DNA from: Icerya purchasi
Taxonomy: Eukaryota; Arthropoda; Insecta; Hemiptera; Monophlebidae
NCBI GenBank assembly: GCA_039619475.1
Contig: CM077116.1
Coordinates: forward strand, 168,533,363-168,597,362
Direction of reading: 5' to 3'
Length of the DNA stretch: 64,000 nucleotides
Shown in pieces: positions 25,121 to 37,943 of this stretch. The notes beneath the pieces were generated by a model, which worked only from the letters and a program-made list of their open reading frames with translations, did not search any database and was not told the origin of the DNA. A program made the position numbers and the translations under genes. Every line of letters starts with the position of its first letter. Position 1 is the first letter of the stretch.

Positions 25121-26642
25121 ACGTTATAATTAATTTTTTATTCATTTATTTTATTTCATTCTATTTTTATTTATCTATTTATTTTTCCATGTAATGGACA
25201 CGTTACAATATACATACAATTTTTGCTCATATTGTAATATTTCCTATAACACACATACACACACACACACAATTTTAATAATACTTCTTACGCTTTCTTA
25301 AATAAACGCAAAATTTTATATTAAAAATTTTTTCATTAATCGACAAATTAAGAAAAATGAAATATAGAGCAATATATATGTACTGGTATTACTCAAACGT
25401 AAAAATATTTACAAATACTTAATTTTCAGGTTAAAAAAGTAAAAGTAATTAGTTTAAAAATAAATAAGATAAAATTTCCATCCTTAATCGAAAAAAAAAA
25501 AGTCAACGTATTACTGTTTGATGTAATCGAAAAATTGCGTAGGCTACGGTTTAAGCAAAAAGATGTTAATTTTTTCCCTTGACTTGATTTTCTGCAAATC
25601 GATTTACTAAGATTCACGCATATTCTACTTGTTAGTCAAAACGTTTAAAAAGCATGTAACAGTACAGAAAAATACATTAACTAGGAGCCGTTTAGTTTTT
25701 TAAAATATTTTACCGTTTGTTTATCGATCTTTACCTTACCGTACACATTCACTAATAGTTGCAAACGTTACTTCGATACTTTTCTCATTTGCAGCAGTAC
25801 AGTATTTATTATTCGCTAATACCAATATTTCGATCTGCCTCGCATCTTTCTCTTCACCTAATAGTATAAGGAGCTCTCTTTGTTCACTGAACCTCCGCAT
25901 TCTTCTTCTACCTCTCATTCATTGTTCTAATCTTCCAACACAATCACCAACATGTACTATTCTTCCTCTGTGCGGCTACACCTGTGCACACACACACACG
26001 GTATTATTTATTTTTTTAGCAGTCGTCCTTCTTCCTCTCTATCTTCTCTTGACCACTATTTTCCGCACCTTGTCTTCCGCTTAATTCTCGACATTTTTTT
26101 ATTTCCGCTTCGTCATTTCATTTTCCACTTATACTCGGCATTTCAGCTCGTACTTCCATAAACTTTATTTACAATTTCGCATTCATTTCTTTTCCGACTT
26201 GTACCTCCGTTTGAACAATATTTTATTAAGTTGTATCTGACCGATTTTATTTTCACCCGCTATACATGTTTCATTCCTTCCGAATTCATTCATTTCTTTT
26301 TCATAGTAGAACACCGCATTCTAAATCTGGCGAATAAAAACTCTTTCATGCGTCCAGTCTGTGCGAAAGCGATACGGCGACTTGCAGTGCCCACCATATC
26401 GTAGAATTTAAAGCAGACTTTTGTTCGCTATCCGTAAATCGTTTTAAACGAACGGGGTGGTACTGTATAATTTTACGAGGAAAAATTGTAAATTTCGGCG
26501 TGGGCTCGGTTAGGGAACTAGAAATAAAAGAAAAGAATGCTGATAGTAAAAAGAAAGCCCACATTCTTCATTCTAAATTCTACTGAGTAATCTATACGTA
26601 AAATATATATACGGTAACCACGGTTATCATTTGCGAAAGATA
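25121..26642. other. Intergenic or 3' flanking DNA of the ITM2 gene
   Basis: Contains a (CA)n tract at about 25251-25271 and a pyrimidine-rich stretch at 25930-26330. A minus-strand frame at 25918-25736 (SEQRELLILLGEEKDARQI) faintly resembles the C-terminal end of a LINE reverse transcriptase but is too weak to call. If the ITM2 gene has a further 3' exon it should lie here; none was identified. Confidence 0.4.
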
Positions 26643-29600
26643 CTAACCACCGATGTTTCTGATTTTTTCCACGTTGTAGGTGATGTAAAGTTTGCATTCA
26701 TTTGCTATATAACTTCCTACACCGATCAAATTTTCCAACGGCGGAAGGACCACGTGCATTTCTTCGCGAATTTTTTCAGTATCAACATTGTAATATCCTG
26801 ATGACATAAAATCACAAAACAATTATGAAATTAACACTGTAATTTTCCTTTTAATTAACATTTAACACTTTTAATATATATGTAATATTTAAAATCAAGT
26901 AAGAATTATATAAAACCGGGAAGCTTCGCCATTTTAAAACAAAAACCAAGGAAAACATACGCATATTTATGAAAAATTATAGTTTTAAAAACTAAAAACA
27001 TAACATGCTTTATATGTAAGATGCGCTAACAACAAGCGTAAAATAATTTAAATAACACATGTTAAAAAAGACTATCAAAAATACTGTTCGATGTTCTCAT
27101 TTTGATTATTTCGGGCTGCCAAAGTGTTCCGATTTGTTTAAAAAGTCACTTTATGTATGCGTGTGTACCTTTTTCCAGACCTAATTGTCCGACCGACTAA
27201 ATTTGAACCACTATTATTGTTCAATCGCACTTATATAAACAACAAAATATTAAATCTCTCTTTCTCTGATACCTCGGAATATATAAAAACATTATTACTT
27301 AAACCTATATTATAAAAGTTACACATAATCGAATCTGATAATTACCATTATACATTTTGAACATTAAATCGTGTAGCGAAACTGGTGGTAAAACTTTTGT
27401 ACGATCCAAGGGCATTATAAAGCAACGTTTACCAACTTTATCGACAATAGCCGTTTTGTTCTAAAATAAAATAAAAATTAAATAATTAACGTTATATATA
27501 TCGTTCTATTATTATTACTATTAAATGATATTATTATCAGAATTATTATTTATAATTATCAAAATAAAAATGAATTAACTACACTTATTTTTCGCTTACT
27601 TTATTTTTTCCTTATTCAATGTTCACATGAAAGTATTAAAAAACTTCTTTTATATATATATATTAATATTTTTTCCCCTGTACCGGTATGTATTCATACC
27701 ACAAACAGCGGTGTTTGTAACATATTATACAGACCAATTTTGAACAACCAGAGTACAGCCCTGAGAATGATTCATTTCTCTCTTATTTTTTATGTCTAAT
27801 GAAGAGAAAAGTTAGGTAATTGGAATCGCATTTCGACACCATTTTCTTCGTAGCCTGTTGGCTGGATTTCTCGACAGAGTACTTCTATACATTTTTCTAA
27901 TGTTTGGGTTACAGCGATATGATAACTTATTGAAAAATTGTTATAAAACTAAACAAGTAATTTAACGTGATCCGTACAGAGATTTTTAAAAGTTTATAAT
28001 TTATCAAAATAATCCAAATGAAAAAACAAAAGACCAGTCGTCGAGTGAGCCAGTTTTATATCTCAATTGCTTCGAAATATATGCAAAGCATACACATTCT
28101 CCTTTTACAGAATGTACGTAATACGAAAATGAATCTTCGGGATTTTCGAGAGATATTTCGTTACTAATCCTGTTTAGTAGTAGTGATGTAGGTTGATCTT
28201 CATTCTTTTCGATAAAATTTTCAAATAGAATCTTTGAATAAACATTTTAAGATAAAATTAATTGGTATGAGCACAATTTAAAATTACATTGTTTGTTATA
28301 AAATGTTAATTTCTAACTCAGCCACTGTTCAGTCTAAGAAATCGCTTACATTTGCCGGACAAACAATTAGAGAATTCACTCATATTTCGGTTATCCAGTT
28401 ATTTTTACAGTAAAATAAATGAACAAAGGGTATAGCCAGGTTTATATGGGAAATTTGCCCCCGCGGGTTTTTCGATGTGCACTTAGGGAATTGTTTTGAC
28501 ATCAAATAAAAATAATTCAGCCAAATTTTCAGCTATTTCTGTCCAATGGTTTTCGAGTATTTCAAAAAAAAATACCTCGTTTTTCAATTTTATTATTTAT
28601 TTTTAATAGTAAAATTCAAAATAAATGAATAGCGACTTTTTCCCTAACTCGTAGGAGTAAAAGACATAAAAAAATACTATTACTATGAATCTCAGGTGGA
28701 AAGCCGATTTTTAAGAACGGAAATTAAAAATTAAAATCAATTTTTTGTCCGCGTTTTTGAAAAGTGTCAACCACCAAATTTTGTCAGAAAATGTCTTTTT
28801 TACTCCTTTACACTCAGGAATTTTTTCATTTTTTTTTTTGAAGTGGTGGAACATAATGAAAAAAATAAAAATTAACTTTTTCTTTAAAATATCATGTTTA
28901 AACACACCAAAACTCTTTTGCTGCTAAAGAAATATATAGAAAATCATTTTTCAACTGAAAATATACATTTTACCGGTAAAAATATTTAGAAAATAAAGAA
29001 ATTGATGTTAAAATAATTAAAGTCATTAAAAATTTTTGAATTGACGTTAAAAATTTTTTTAAATTTTGGTATCACTTATTTTGATTTCTGTTGTCTTCAG
29101 GCATTCATTGAAGTCAATGCTAGATTAACTCGTTAGCGCCATCTACTGGAAATTTCAGAATTATTTTTTCTCTACAGTGGTTGCTTGATTATAGTTAACC
29201 TAAAAATAATGATATAACCATTGTTGTATTTTAATTGTATTAATTTACTTCTAATCTATATACTTTCTTTCTTCAATTTCAAGACTATAATTTAAGTTAA
29301 ACAGTATTACAATCGTTTACTATCTTGCTTACGCTTGATATTTGGTTAAAATAATAAGACCTGCCGAAATATTGAGTCGGTTATTTATAAACGAAAAAGT
29401 TAATGCTGTAGTGAATAAAGACAGTGACGAAGTATTATTTCAAATAGTTTTTCATATATATATCTAATGCGAAATCATTTTATTTATTGTAAATAATTAA
29501 TGGTACCTTTTTGGAAAATATAAAAAATATAATTTATCAAATAAAAATTTTCATTTTTATTTATTAACAATGTAAAATTATTATGGCTAATAGCACGGAA

Positions 29601-31247
29601 AAATTATATCTTTTTTATTCCGATGAATTTTTGCATGAAAAAAAAAATTTTAACACCAATTTCTTAATTTTCTAAATATTTTTACCGGTAAAATGTATAT
29701 TTTCAGTTAAAAATGATTTTCTATATATTTCTCTAGCAGCAAAAAAGTTTTGGTGTGTTTAAACGTGATATTTCGAAGAAAAAATTAGTTTTTATTTTTT
29801 TTCATTATGTTACACCACTTCAAAAAAAAATGAAAAAATTCCTGAGTGTAAAGGAGTAAAAAGGACATTTTCTGACAAAATTCGGCGGTTGACACTTTTA
29901 AAAAACGCAGTCAAAAAATCGATTTTAATTTTTAATTTCTGTTCTTAAAAATCGGCTTTCCACCTGAGATTCATAGTAATAGTATTTTTTTATGTCTTTT
30001 ACTCCTAAGAATTAGGGAAAAAGTCGCTATTGATTTATTTTGAATTTTGCTATTAAAAAAATAATAATAAAATCGAAAAACGAGGTGATTTTTTGAAATA
30101 CTCGAAAACCGTTTCGAGATAAATAGCTGAAAACTTGTCTGAATTATTTTTATTTGATGTCAAAACGATTCTCCAAATGCAAATCGAAAAACCCGCGGGG
30201 GCAAAGTTCCCATATAAACCCGGCTATATCCTTTATCAAGGAAAGTAAATAACTTAAACATATCTATTACGATTTATGGGAAGAAAAAGAAAGCTACCTT
30301 GAAAGTCAAAAAATTTTATTTCAACTTCAATAATCAGTTTACGGTTTAATTTTATCCAATCGAGCGCAGGTTAGTTTCATTAAGCTTAGTCCCTTTAGAC
30401 TTTGTTCTTATTTTTCAATTTTAATTGTCCCTACACATAAAAACTAATATAATTGCGTTGCAAAGTAAATTTTTTTTAACATTAATATTAAGTTAAGTAA
30501 TAACAATGGGACATCATTATGGTTTGGATTGTTTCTGGATCTATACAAGTTTGCAAATTGTAAATGAAGTTTACTAAAAATAAATCTGCTTCTTTGACAC
30601 ATGAAAATACGGAAAATCAACTCATGCACTGACAAATACTAGGGCAGACTTAAAAAAAAAAAATCAACAAAAAAAAAATGGATGTCATTGATTAGTTTTC
30701 ATAATGATAATTTTAATAATTATTATACTTTTCGGACGGTTGTTATTTTTTCAATTAAAGTATAATATCACAATAATACTAAAGATATAAATACAAAATT
30801 TGTACAATTCCATTTTTCTTCTTTTAAAAAAATACAATTGTGCGCATACGGTCCGCAGAATAACAATATACATGTACGAAGTGGGCAACGAAATCATTTG
30901 GGTTGGCCAGGATTGACCTACACAAGTGATCATCTATTGCATTTCAGAACCGGCTTGATCACTGATCCACGATTATCGCCATAATCATTCATGCGCCTAC
31001 AAGTATGCATAAAAAAGGTATATATATATAAGAATTTGTACTAAAAACTTACATAGAAGAAATCGTGAATGAATCGATTTCTTTGGTCATTCGGGATAGT
31101 GAGCTCATCTTCAGATGGTAAACTGATTTTTTCATAACGGTTTTTGCTTAAATCCAATTCGTATTCAGCTTTTATTTTGCTTTTAGGTTCTTTCGCATTT
31201 TTCATATCTGATCGTTCATTTAATAAGCCAAAACTGCTCAACAATTT
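26643..31247 (-). CDS. ITM2: Integral membrane protein 2 (ITM2/BRI family), three BRICHOS exons
   Basis: Type II membrane protein of the ITM2/BRI2 family. The lumenal BRICHOS domain assists folding, and in vertebrates the protein is processed and linked to amyloid-precursor handling. Exons on the minus strand are 31247-31053, 27460-27346 and 26797-about 26643, all in phase (154 residues). The first ends NRFIHDFFY, the second reads NKTAIVDKVGKRCFIMPLDR then TKVLPP, and the third GYYNVDTEKIREEMHVVLPP and YIANECK. These follow ITM2B order (VHDFNKKLTA..., CYVIPL..., MPP). The HDF aspartate and two BRICHOS cysteines (RCF, NECK) are present. The N-terminal cytosolic and transmembrane exons were not found and should lie to the right. 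The frame reaches TAG at 26643, but GTTAGT overlapping it (26647-26642) could be a donor to a missing last exon. The first intron holds a 1.8-kb inverted-repeat element. Confidence 0.85.
28425..30234. mobile_element. Long-inverted-repeat element (two ~589-bp arms) in the ITM2 intron
   Basis: The left arm 28425-29013 and right arm 29646-30234 are reverse complements with scattered mismatches and small indels. The outer ends are AAAGGGTATAGCC and, reversed, AAAGGATATAGCC. Paired landmarks include CCCCCGCGGGTTTTTCGAT, GAATCTCAGGTGGAAAGCCG, TTTACACTCAGGAATTTTTT and ATTTTACCGGTAAA, each found once per arm in opposite orientation. The ~630-bp centre is AT-rich without a credible transposase frame. 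No clear target duplication is visible at the ends. A foldback-like or long-TIR non-autonomous DNA transposon is the simplest reading; two opposed copies of one element is the alternative. Confidence 0.85.
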
Positions 31248-31957
31248 CTGTAAATTAAAATGTGTATTTACATATGATTATATCACTTTTACGCCTGGAA
31301 TAATATAAAAAATAACGTAACATATTTGTACAGCGTTTTTGCATCACTTACACCTAACGTGTTGATTTAATGATAATTTACTCTTTTATAAGGTCCAGAG
31401 GGTGTCCCCTTAGCGAGGTTCAAAATACATCTACGCATTGTGCGGTAGTTTAAGCAAATAACTCTGTTATTCCGAAACTGATAAACAATTCATTGTCTGA
31501 AAGAAATTTTTAAAACGCTTATTATGAATTTTTCCATATTTATATTGGCAGATTTCGGCATCAGAATAAAACGAGTAAGATTTCGACAATATACATAATT
31601 ACTGTGACAAAATATACGGCGACGGCAAAGTATGACCACAAATCATGATAATTAAAATGAACCGCGAGTAATAGAAATATGCAAAGTTCAAGAATTGAAA
31701 ACTTCGATTATGACCGCGGTGGGTGCAGCAGGTGAAACGAACCGTATATCATTAAATATTACATAAGATGACGATTTACAGAACGAAAGAAGAAAACAAA
31801 CTGACGGGAAACCTTTCTTTTTTTAAAGACAGACAAAAAAATAGGATGGTAGATTAAATTTAGTTAAGATTGGAAACCAGCGAGATAGAGGTAATACTCA
31901 TTAAAAATGCCAAATGTTAGAAGTAGCAGATTCGACGGAAACTTATGTTACACGTTC
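31248..31957. other. ITM2 upstream intron (presumed)
   Basis: Sequence upstream of the ITM2 exon at 31247. No transmembrane-encoding exon or other coding segment was recognised. Confidence 0.4.
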
Positions 31958-32435
31958 GAAGATAAAGTTTTTGGAAAGAAGTTCTTTTACGCGACTTGGC
32001 GGTAGGAGTAAACTGACAGAAATCGCCAGGTCACGAAAAAGCGTTATGCGTTCTCCAGGCGACCTTCACTCTGTCCCTTTCTATTATATACGGGTATGTG
32101 TGTGTGTGTGCGGTATGTGCGTGCGTGCGTGCGAGTATCGAGATTCGAGCAGCAAGCATTGTGCGCGGTCAGCTGTATCAGCTCAATTCTAAACACATGT
32201 AAATTTTATTGAATTTGAAAATTGGCGCATTTTTTTTGTGGAAAGTTACCACACTTCAACGAGTCTGATGATTTATTTATTGTTTTTGTCTTAATTCATA
32301 CAGGATTTATATATATATATATATATATTGCGTGTCATTTTTTATCGTATACTTTATGAATGACTTTATACTTGTATATCTACCAAAAAGTGAAAGAAAC
32401 ATCATTCCTACCGGATGTCTAGACACCACTTCTCT
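31958..32435 (-). repeat. Dispersed repeat, inverted relative to the copy at 59485-59905
   Basis: Reverse-complement blocks shared with 59485-59905 include GAGAAGTGGTGTCTAGA, TGGTAGATATACAAGTATAA then AGTCATTCATAAAGTATACG, and ATAACGCTTTTTCGTG. TTTCTGTCAGTTTACTCC and CGCGTAAAAGAAC also match. Both copies contain a GT/CA microsatellite at the same place and an A-rich tract next to the GAGAAGTGG end. Similarity looks high (well over 80% by eye). The element class is unknown. Confidence 0.75.
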
Positions 32436-32740
32436 TTTTTCTTCTTTTTTTTTTCTTTTTTTAAGCACGTTGACAAAGAACCTCCGCTCAGAAACCACAT
32501 GAAGGATGAATGGCTAGCGAAGTACAGATACGATCAGAGATTGACAGAATTAATGTAGAAAGAACTGAAACAATGAACAACGAAGGAAATGATAGGATAT
32601 AAGTGGCGCAATAAGGAGTAGGAAGCCCGAGAGATAGTAAATTAGAATAAAGGATAGGACATTCCGCCGAGAGAGATGTATATTCAAAAAATACATAATT
32701 AGGATCACAAATAGCCTCGTAAGTAGGATGACAATACAAT
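32436..32740 (-). pseudogene. 3' fragment of RNase H-bearing LINE family A, copy 1
   Basis: The minus strand reads YEAICDPNYVFFEYTSLSAE, then CPILYSNLLSLGLPTPYCAT and YILSFPSLFIVSVLSTLILS. This is the zinc-knuckle-like tail that follows the RNase H domain in the other copies; the usual CDANHIFF(E/Q)CP is degraded to CDPNYVFFEY. The 3' end runs into an A-rich tail adjoining the dispersed repeat at 31958-32435. It is a 5'-truncated copy. Confidence 0.7.
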
Positions 32741-33036
32741 TATATGCTCAATATAAATGTACCGAAGCGTCACTTTATGATTATTTTATTGTTTTTTATT
32801 ATGTTATATATATATATATATTATTACGCGCGCACATTAACCGTATCATATGGCGTGAAGTTTAAAAACTTTATTTTCACTACAATGTTAAATATTTAGT
32901 TTTCGTATGCGGATATGATTGCGATATCTTCTACACTCACACGTCCACCACGCACTAATATTAATGACGTCATTCTCACGCTGGCGGTCACATAAAAAAA
33001 CTGACGTCCTTCAATTACGTTTTGAAATAAATTGTT

Positions 33037-34205
33037 ATGCAAACCGTAAATTATTTTTTTTTGTTAGAATGCCGCAATAGTTCCTTTTGGCCTTACACAA
33101 TCTCAGGTAATATTCTCCCTTCTCTTTCCTTTAACTTTGTTGATCTTTGCTATTTTCCCAATATTTTCTTTTTTTTTTTTACTTTCACTTTCCAAATCCC
33201 TTCCTCTCAAGCAATAATTCAACAGGAATTCAACACCATTATCAATTCCCAATTTCCATCGCATGTAACCATCTTCACGGATGGCTCCAGGGAACCTCAT
33301 GGCATCGGAGTTTCTTTCGTTCTTCCGGATTTCAGCTTATTTGAATCGTTTCGCCTTCCTTCTTTCTGTTCCATTTTTACAGCCGAGTTGATGGCTATCC
33401 TACGCTCCATTATCTTAATTTCCTCCAGTCGTCTGTTTTCTAATTATTTGGTTATTTCAGACTCCATGATAGCTCTTAGAGCGATCAGCTCCCCTTTTCC
33501 TGATCACTTTTCCGATTTCATCATTCTTCGCATACGCTGTCTTATCCGTTTTCTTTCTTCTCACTACTCCATTTGTCTTGATTTGCTGCGGATTCCCAAC
33601 CACATGGGCATTAAAATCAATGAAACGACGGATTCCTTGGCTCGGGTTGCCGCTTCTTCACGTTCCTTTTTTAAAAAAATTTCATCCTCTAACCTGAATT
33701 CCCTATGTAAAAAATTCCACCTTAAACTTTGGTCAGATATTTACCCCTCCGCCATTTGTAATGATCAATCCTTTTATCTATCCGTACAACCTAATTTTCC
33801 TTCTGATCCCTGGTTCTTTGAGTTTCCTTCACTTCCCCGTTCTGTTGTTATTTCTATGATTCTCCTGCATTTTGGCCATTCTGCTCTCCCTTCCTCTCGT
33901 TTTCGCTATGCCCGTGTTTCCTCTGGTTTGCGACGCCAATCACATATTTTTTCAATGTCCGTACCTTTCTGTCGAACGTTGTATTCTATATTCTTGTCTG
34001 CTGAAACTCAACTTACTCCTTCTTGTGCATCTTATATCTTGTCCTTCCCCTCGTCATCTATTATTTCATTCATTAGTTCCTTTATATTGTCCACATCTGA
34101 CCGAATCAAAATTCAACTGACGACTCTTTTCTTCCTTGTTGTTTCTGGGTTTAGGTCCTTAGCTGGCGTGCCCAAAGGAGGAATAAAAAAAATATATATA
34201 TATAT
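33037..34205 (+). pseudogene. RNase H domain and 3' end of LINE family A, copy 2 (best preserved)
   Basis: The RNase H region runs from about 33220. FTDGSREP puts a catalytic Asp at 33280. FTAELMAIL (Glu), VISDSMIAL (Asp) and TTDSLARVAA (Asp) follow, so the D-E-D-D set is visible. The frame continues through SLPRSVVISMILLHFGHSAL. The zinc-knuckle CDANHIFFQCPYLSVERC is in another frame (from about 33925), and the original frame resumes near 34005, so at least two indels are present. Upstream RT is missing (5' truncation). The 3' end reads GCTGGCGTGCCCAAAGGAGG followed by A-rich sequence, the family tail. RNase H in ORF2 fits I/R1/LOA-like LINEs; the exact clade is not established. Confidence 0.8.
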
Positions 34206-34286
34206 TTCCTATAAATATTACAGGCTTATCTGGAAGTTCAGAGGGTCCCGTCCTCTAGTGATGTGAAAAATTAGGCTCATATTAAT

Positions 34287-34545
34287 TACAACGTAATTCT
34301 TAGGCTACCCCCCATTCGAAAAAATGTCCCAATTTTATGTAACGTTTGTTATATTTTATAAGATTTTTGTTATTGTTATTTAAAAAATGTCACAATTTTA
34401 TGTAATGAAATATGTAACGAAAAATGTAACGAAAAAATGTCTTAATTTTATATAATGAAAGTTAAATGTTATAATAGGATTTTTGTGGTTATGTTATATA
34501 TATATATTTTTTTTTTGTGTTGATGCCAGTAAGAATTACGTTGTA
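34287..34545. mobile_element. 259-bp MITE with perfect 16-bp terminal inverted repeats
   Basis: TACAACGTAATTCTTA at 34287-34302 is exactly inverted at 34530-34545. The flanks show AAT on both sides (34284-34286 and 34546-34548), a 3-bp target duplication like that of Harbinger-type elements. The interior holds three imperfect units of the AATGTC.CAATTTTATGTAA type and no coding frame. Confidence 0.75.
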
Positions 34546-35044
34546 AATTTTGATCATTTTATACAAAGTATAGAAGAGAAAGAGACAGAAATGAAAGCAA
34601 GAGGGGTCAAGGGGCACAGCCCCTTGCGAGGCCAAAATAGCCGAGTTATATATACATATATATACATATATATACATAAAATCAAATTCTAAACAACTCT
34701 GAGCCGGACGCTCGTCTCCTTTTTTATTAATTCTTAAAGTTTTTAATAGATTTTTATACGGTTTCTGAATGGAAAAAATATATAAGGGCTTTGGGGGGTA
34801 TCTTTTCAAAAATTCCGTTCATTATATACATACATAGCCAGATACCGCAGAGTAGTTGGTTTTATTGAATACACAACTCGTCGGCATAAGAGATTAGTTC
34901 ATAATGAAGATTAATTAATGAGCTGAACTCGTCCATCGTATGATGTACATGGGAATATAATATATTCCAGAGTAATTCGTTAAACAGTGGTGTTTCGTTC
35001 AAGTAGAACCTGATTTGAATCCTACTGTTGCACGTATTAAATAT
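34546..35044. other. Spacer between transposon copies
   Basis: Contains a GC-rich hairpin (GGGGCACAGCCCC, 34610-34622) and a run of TATACA units at 34645-34677. No gene seen. Confidence 0.5.
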
Positions 35045-35695
35045 ATAGGTCCACGCGATTCATACTGATCTGCTGTGCGTTCCTAGTCATTCTGACATCT
35101 TTAGTAACGAGATAACTGATTCTTCTTTGGCTCAGGCTGTTGTTTCCTCTTTCTTCTTCAAAAAAAGTCCCATCTTCTAAATTCCGATCGCTGTGTAAGA
35201 ATTTCCATCTCAGATTTTAGTCGGATGCATACGCTACCTTTTTTTCTAACAGTCACATCTCTTATTTGTCTATTAAACCTAGTACCCTTCCAATTCATGG
35301 TTCCTTCCTTCATTTCGACGCTCTGTTGTTGTCTCCATTATTCGCCTGCATTTTAATCATTCTTTAATGTCTTCTTACCGCTTTCACTTTCATTAGCCTC
35401 TTCCCCATACTGTCCTCTCTATTCAAACAATGCAACTGTTTGCGATGCTGACCACATGTTCTTTGAGTATTCATCTCTATCTTTCGGTAGAGAATTCGGC
35501 TCTGTGCTTCTCCTTGATTAAGTCTGGGCTTCCCGCTCTTTATTGTACTCTTATATCGTTTTTCTTCTGCGCACATATTATTCCTGCTATTGTCTCCATC
35601 TTATTAGCGATATCATAATTTTTCCTTTTCACTTCTAATTGTTTTTGGGTAAAGGCCCTTGGTTGACGAGCCCAAAAAGACAAAAAAAAATTCAT
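35045..35695 (+). pseudogene. LINE family A fragment, copy 3
   Basis: 5'-truncated within RNase H: it begins around LCVPSHSDIFSNEITDSSLA, the third and fourth motif region. It continues with stops and frameshifts through YLSVENSALCFSLIKSGLPA at about 35480-35540. The 3' end (GGCCCTTGGTTGACGAGCCC then A-rich) matches the family tail. This is a non-functional relic. Confidence 0.7.
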
Positions 35696-37899
35696 ACACA
35701 TATATACATACGCAAACTACACACCCACATATATACACACTCGTTTGAAGAGCCCTTGCTTACTAAACATTTGGTCACACAAATAATAATTTTAAACAAG
35801 TGCATATTTTCTAGTTGAGTTTCAAGCGTTTTTTTATTTTTTTTTTTGAAAAATATGTTAAATACATTTATCCCCTGATTTGTAAACAAATTATGAATAT
35901 TAATGGTAATAACAGTATGTACATCTTATTTTTTTTTTTAATTGAATGCTGTTATTTCAAAATTTTAAACAAATTTTGTGCAATAAGTTATTATATTTGG
36001 AATGCCTCAATCGAACGTCACCAATTAGACTAAATATGGACTAAATATCTCCTTGCAAGAATATGATTAAAGTGGTTATCAACGATATAATCCCTAATTA
36101 ATTTGTGATACAAAAAAATTAACAGAACGATGCTTGGCATGAATGATCAATACGCCGTATTTTTATCTGAACGATTTCGTTAATGTAATCCTTAATAATC
36201 ATTTTAATTGCTTGCGAAGACCGTTTAATGTATGCAGATCAAAAATTGCTCACGCATGAGTAACTCGAATTGTTCTCGACTGATCTGAGATAAAACGCCA
36301 TCAAGCGCCAACTATAAATGTTTTTATTCGACCTCGCAATTTTTTCTTATTTCACATAGCAGCCGCTCCTATTATTAACACTCCTCTTTAAAACAGATTT
36401 ACCGTTCAAGGCAAAATTAGTTAAATTCGATAGCACATAAAGACCGCTTAAAATTTGTAAACCCTTTAAAAATAAAAAAATTCGCAACGCACATAACGAG
36501 CAGTTATTTTACATTCAAAATAGTACACAGTGGACATTCAAAGAAACGTGTTTCGCGAAGCAGACGCTATACAGCTGCAACAACGTTGTCAAATATTATC
36601 AAAACCCGTTATCAAGTAATAACTAGGTACGGACCGCCATTGGATAGAACGTGAAAGTGTAACACCGTTTAAGGTTGCAAAGGATAGATGTTAGAAAAAT
36701 AGGTGAACTGGTAGCCTTAAGCCGGTGGTGCACGATATTTCTAAACTACGCAGCTAACCTTTTGGCGAACCTATAAAAAGAAAAAATGATAAAACAGAAT
36801 TAGCTCTGCCGAACTGTACACATTCAGTGAAAAGTGTTAACGAAGCTGTTGACTTAGTGTGCACAGTTAGGCGAAGGAATTAACAAAACCTGATAAAAAC
36901 AAGGAAAAGAAAAAAATGAAAGTGACAAACGGTTAGCCAATTTTCTTATAGAGAAAGAAAAAAGTAGGCGAATAACGATTTTACAAATGGCAATCCTCCC
37001 GGAGTTACGGTTAGATTGCGATTTTAAAATTTAAATAGAAAACTTTCATGGAAAAGCAAAATAAGACCGGACCAAAAAATACTTTATCGTATTATCGATG
37101 TACATTTCAAAACATAAAAAGGTTCCTTCTCTCCTTTAAAATCTTTCCTCTCCCCTTTCGCTACACACCCAATTTACCTTACAATATTAAAATATCAACT
37201 CTTTTCGCCTATTTTATACGTTCTGTGTTCGTTAATCCTTCATTCCCATCCTCGTAGAATTCATCCTAGTTTTCTGATTGTCGTTCATTTGACAGAAAGA
37301 AATATTTTACTAACTTCGATCCTACTATCTTTCGCTTATTAACAAAGATTATTTAAGTCGCCGGAAAATTCTTCTTCATACTGCTGTTCAATCAATCGTT
37401 AATTTCGCATCTGAATATTTAAATAATTCCATACGCCCTAAACGTTACTATTTTTTGCTATCATGTGTTCGTTCATTATTCTTTCGTTTTTTTTCGTATT
37501 TATTTCACTTTGTACTTTTGCGACGTTTCTTTTTGTCTTCTTCCCGCTGTAGAAAAGAAGAAAAAATAATTTATTCTTCTTCGTTGAAAAAGCCTTGATG
37601 ATGCGGCATGTATTTTCCAGAGAAAAAATTTATGCACATTACGAATAAGGAAGAGAAAAAATGAACCAAAATAAATGCGGCGTGACCTGGAGAGCTATAC
37701 CGCATTAACTGGTTACAGCTACGAAAAAAGTAACATGCACTTCTAACGTTATTCAAGCGTATCAGAACGCCGTAATACGAAACAACGTTTTCCATCACAA
37801 CTAACTCTGATGAAAACACAATCGAAAATTCACTGAACTTCGTATATACAAACATACATATATACATACATACAAACATACATATATACATACATACAA

Positions 37900-37943
<44 letters not shown>

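Noticed and set aside
25736..25918. RT C-terminal relic or last ITM2 exon
   Set aside because: The peptide loosely recalls a LINE RT end (NEQRELL...ARQIG) but lacks enough identities, and no splice acceptor fits an ITM2 exon.
33037..34266. 409-codon open frame as a host gene
   Set aside because: It carries LINE RNase H motifs, shares wording with five other local copies and ends in the family 3' tail; it is transposon sequence with internal frameshifts.
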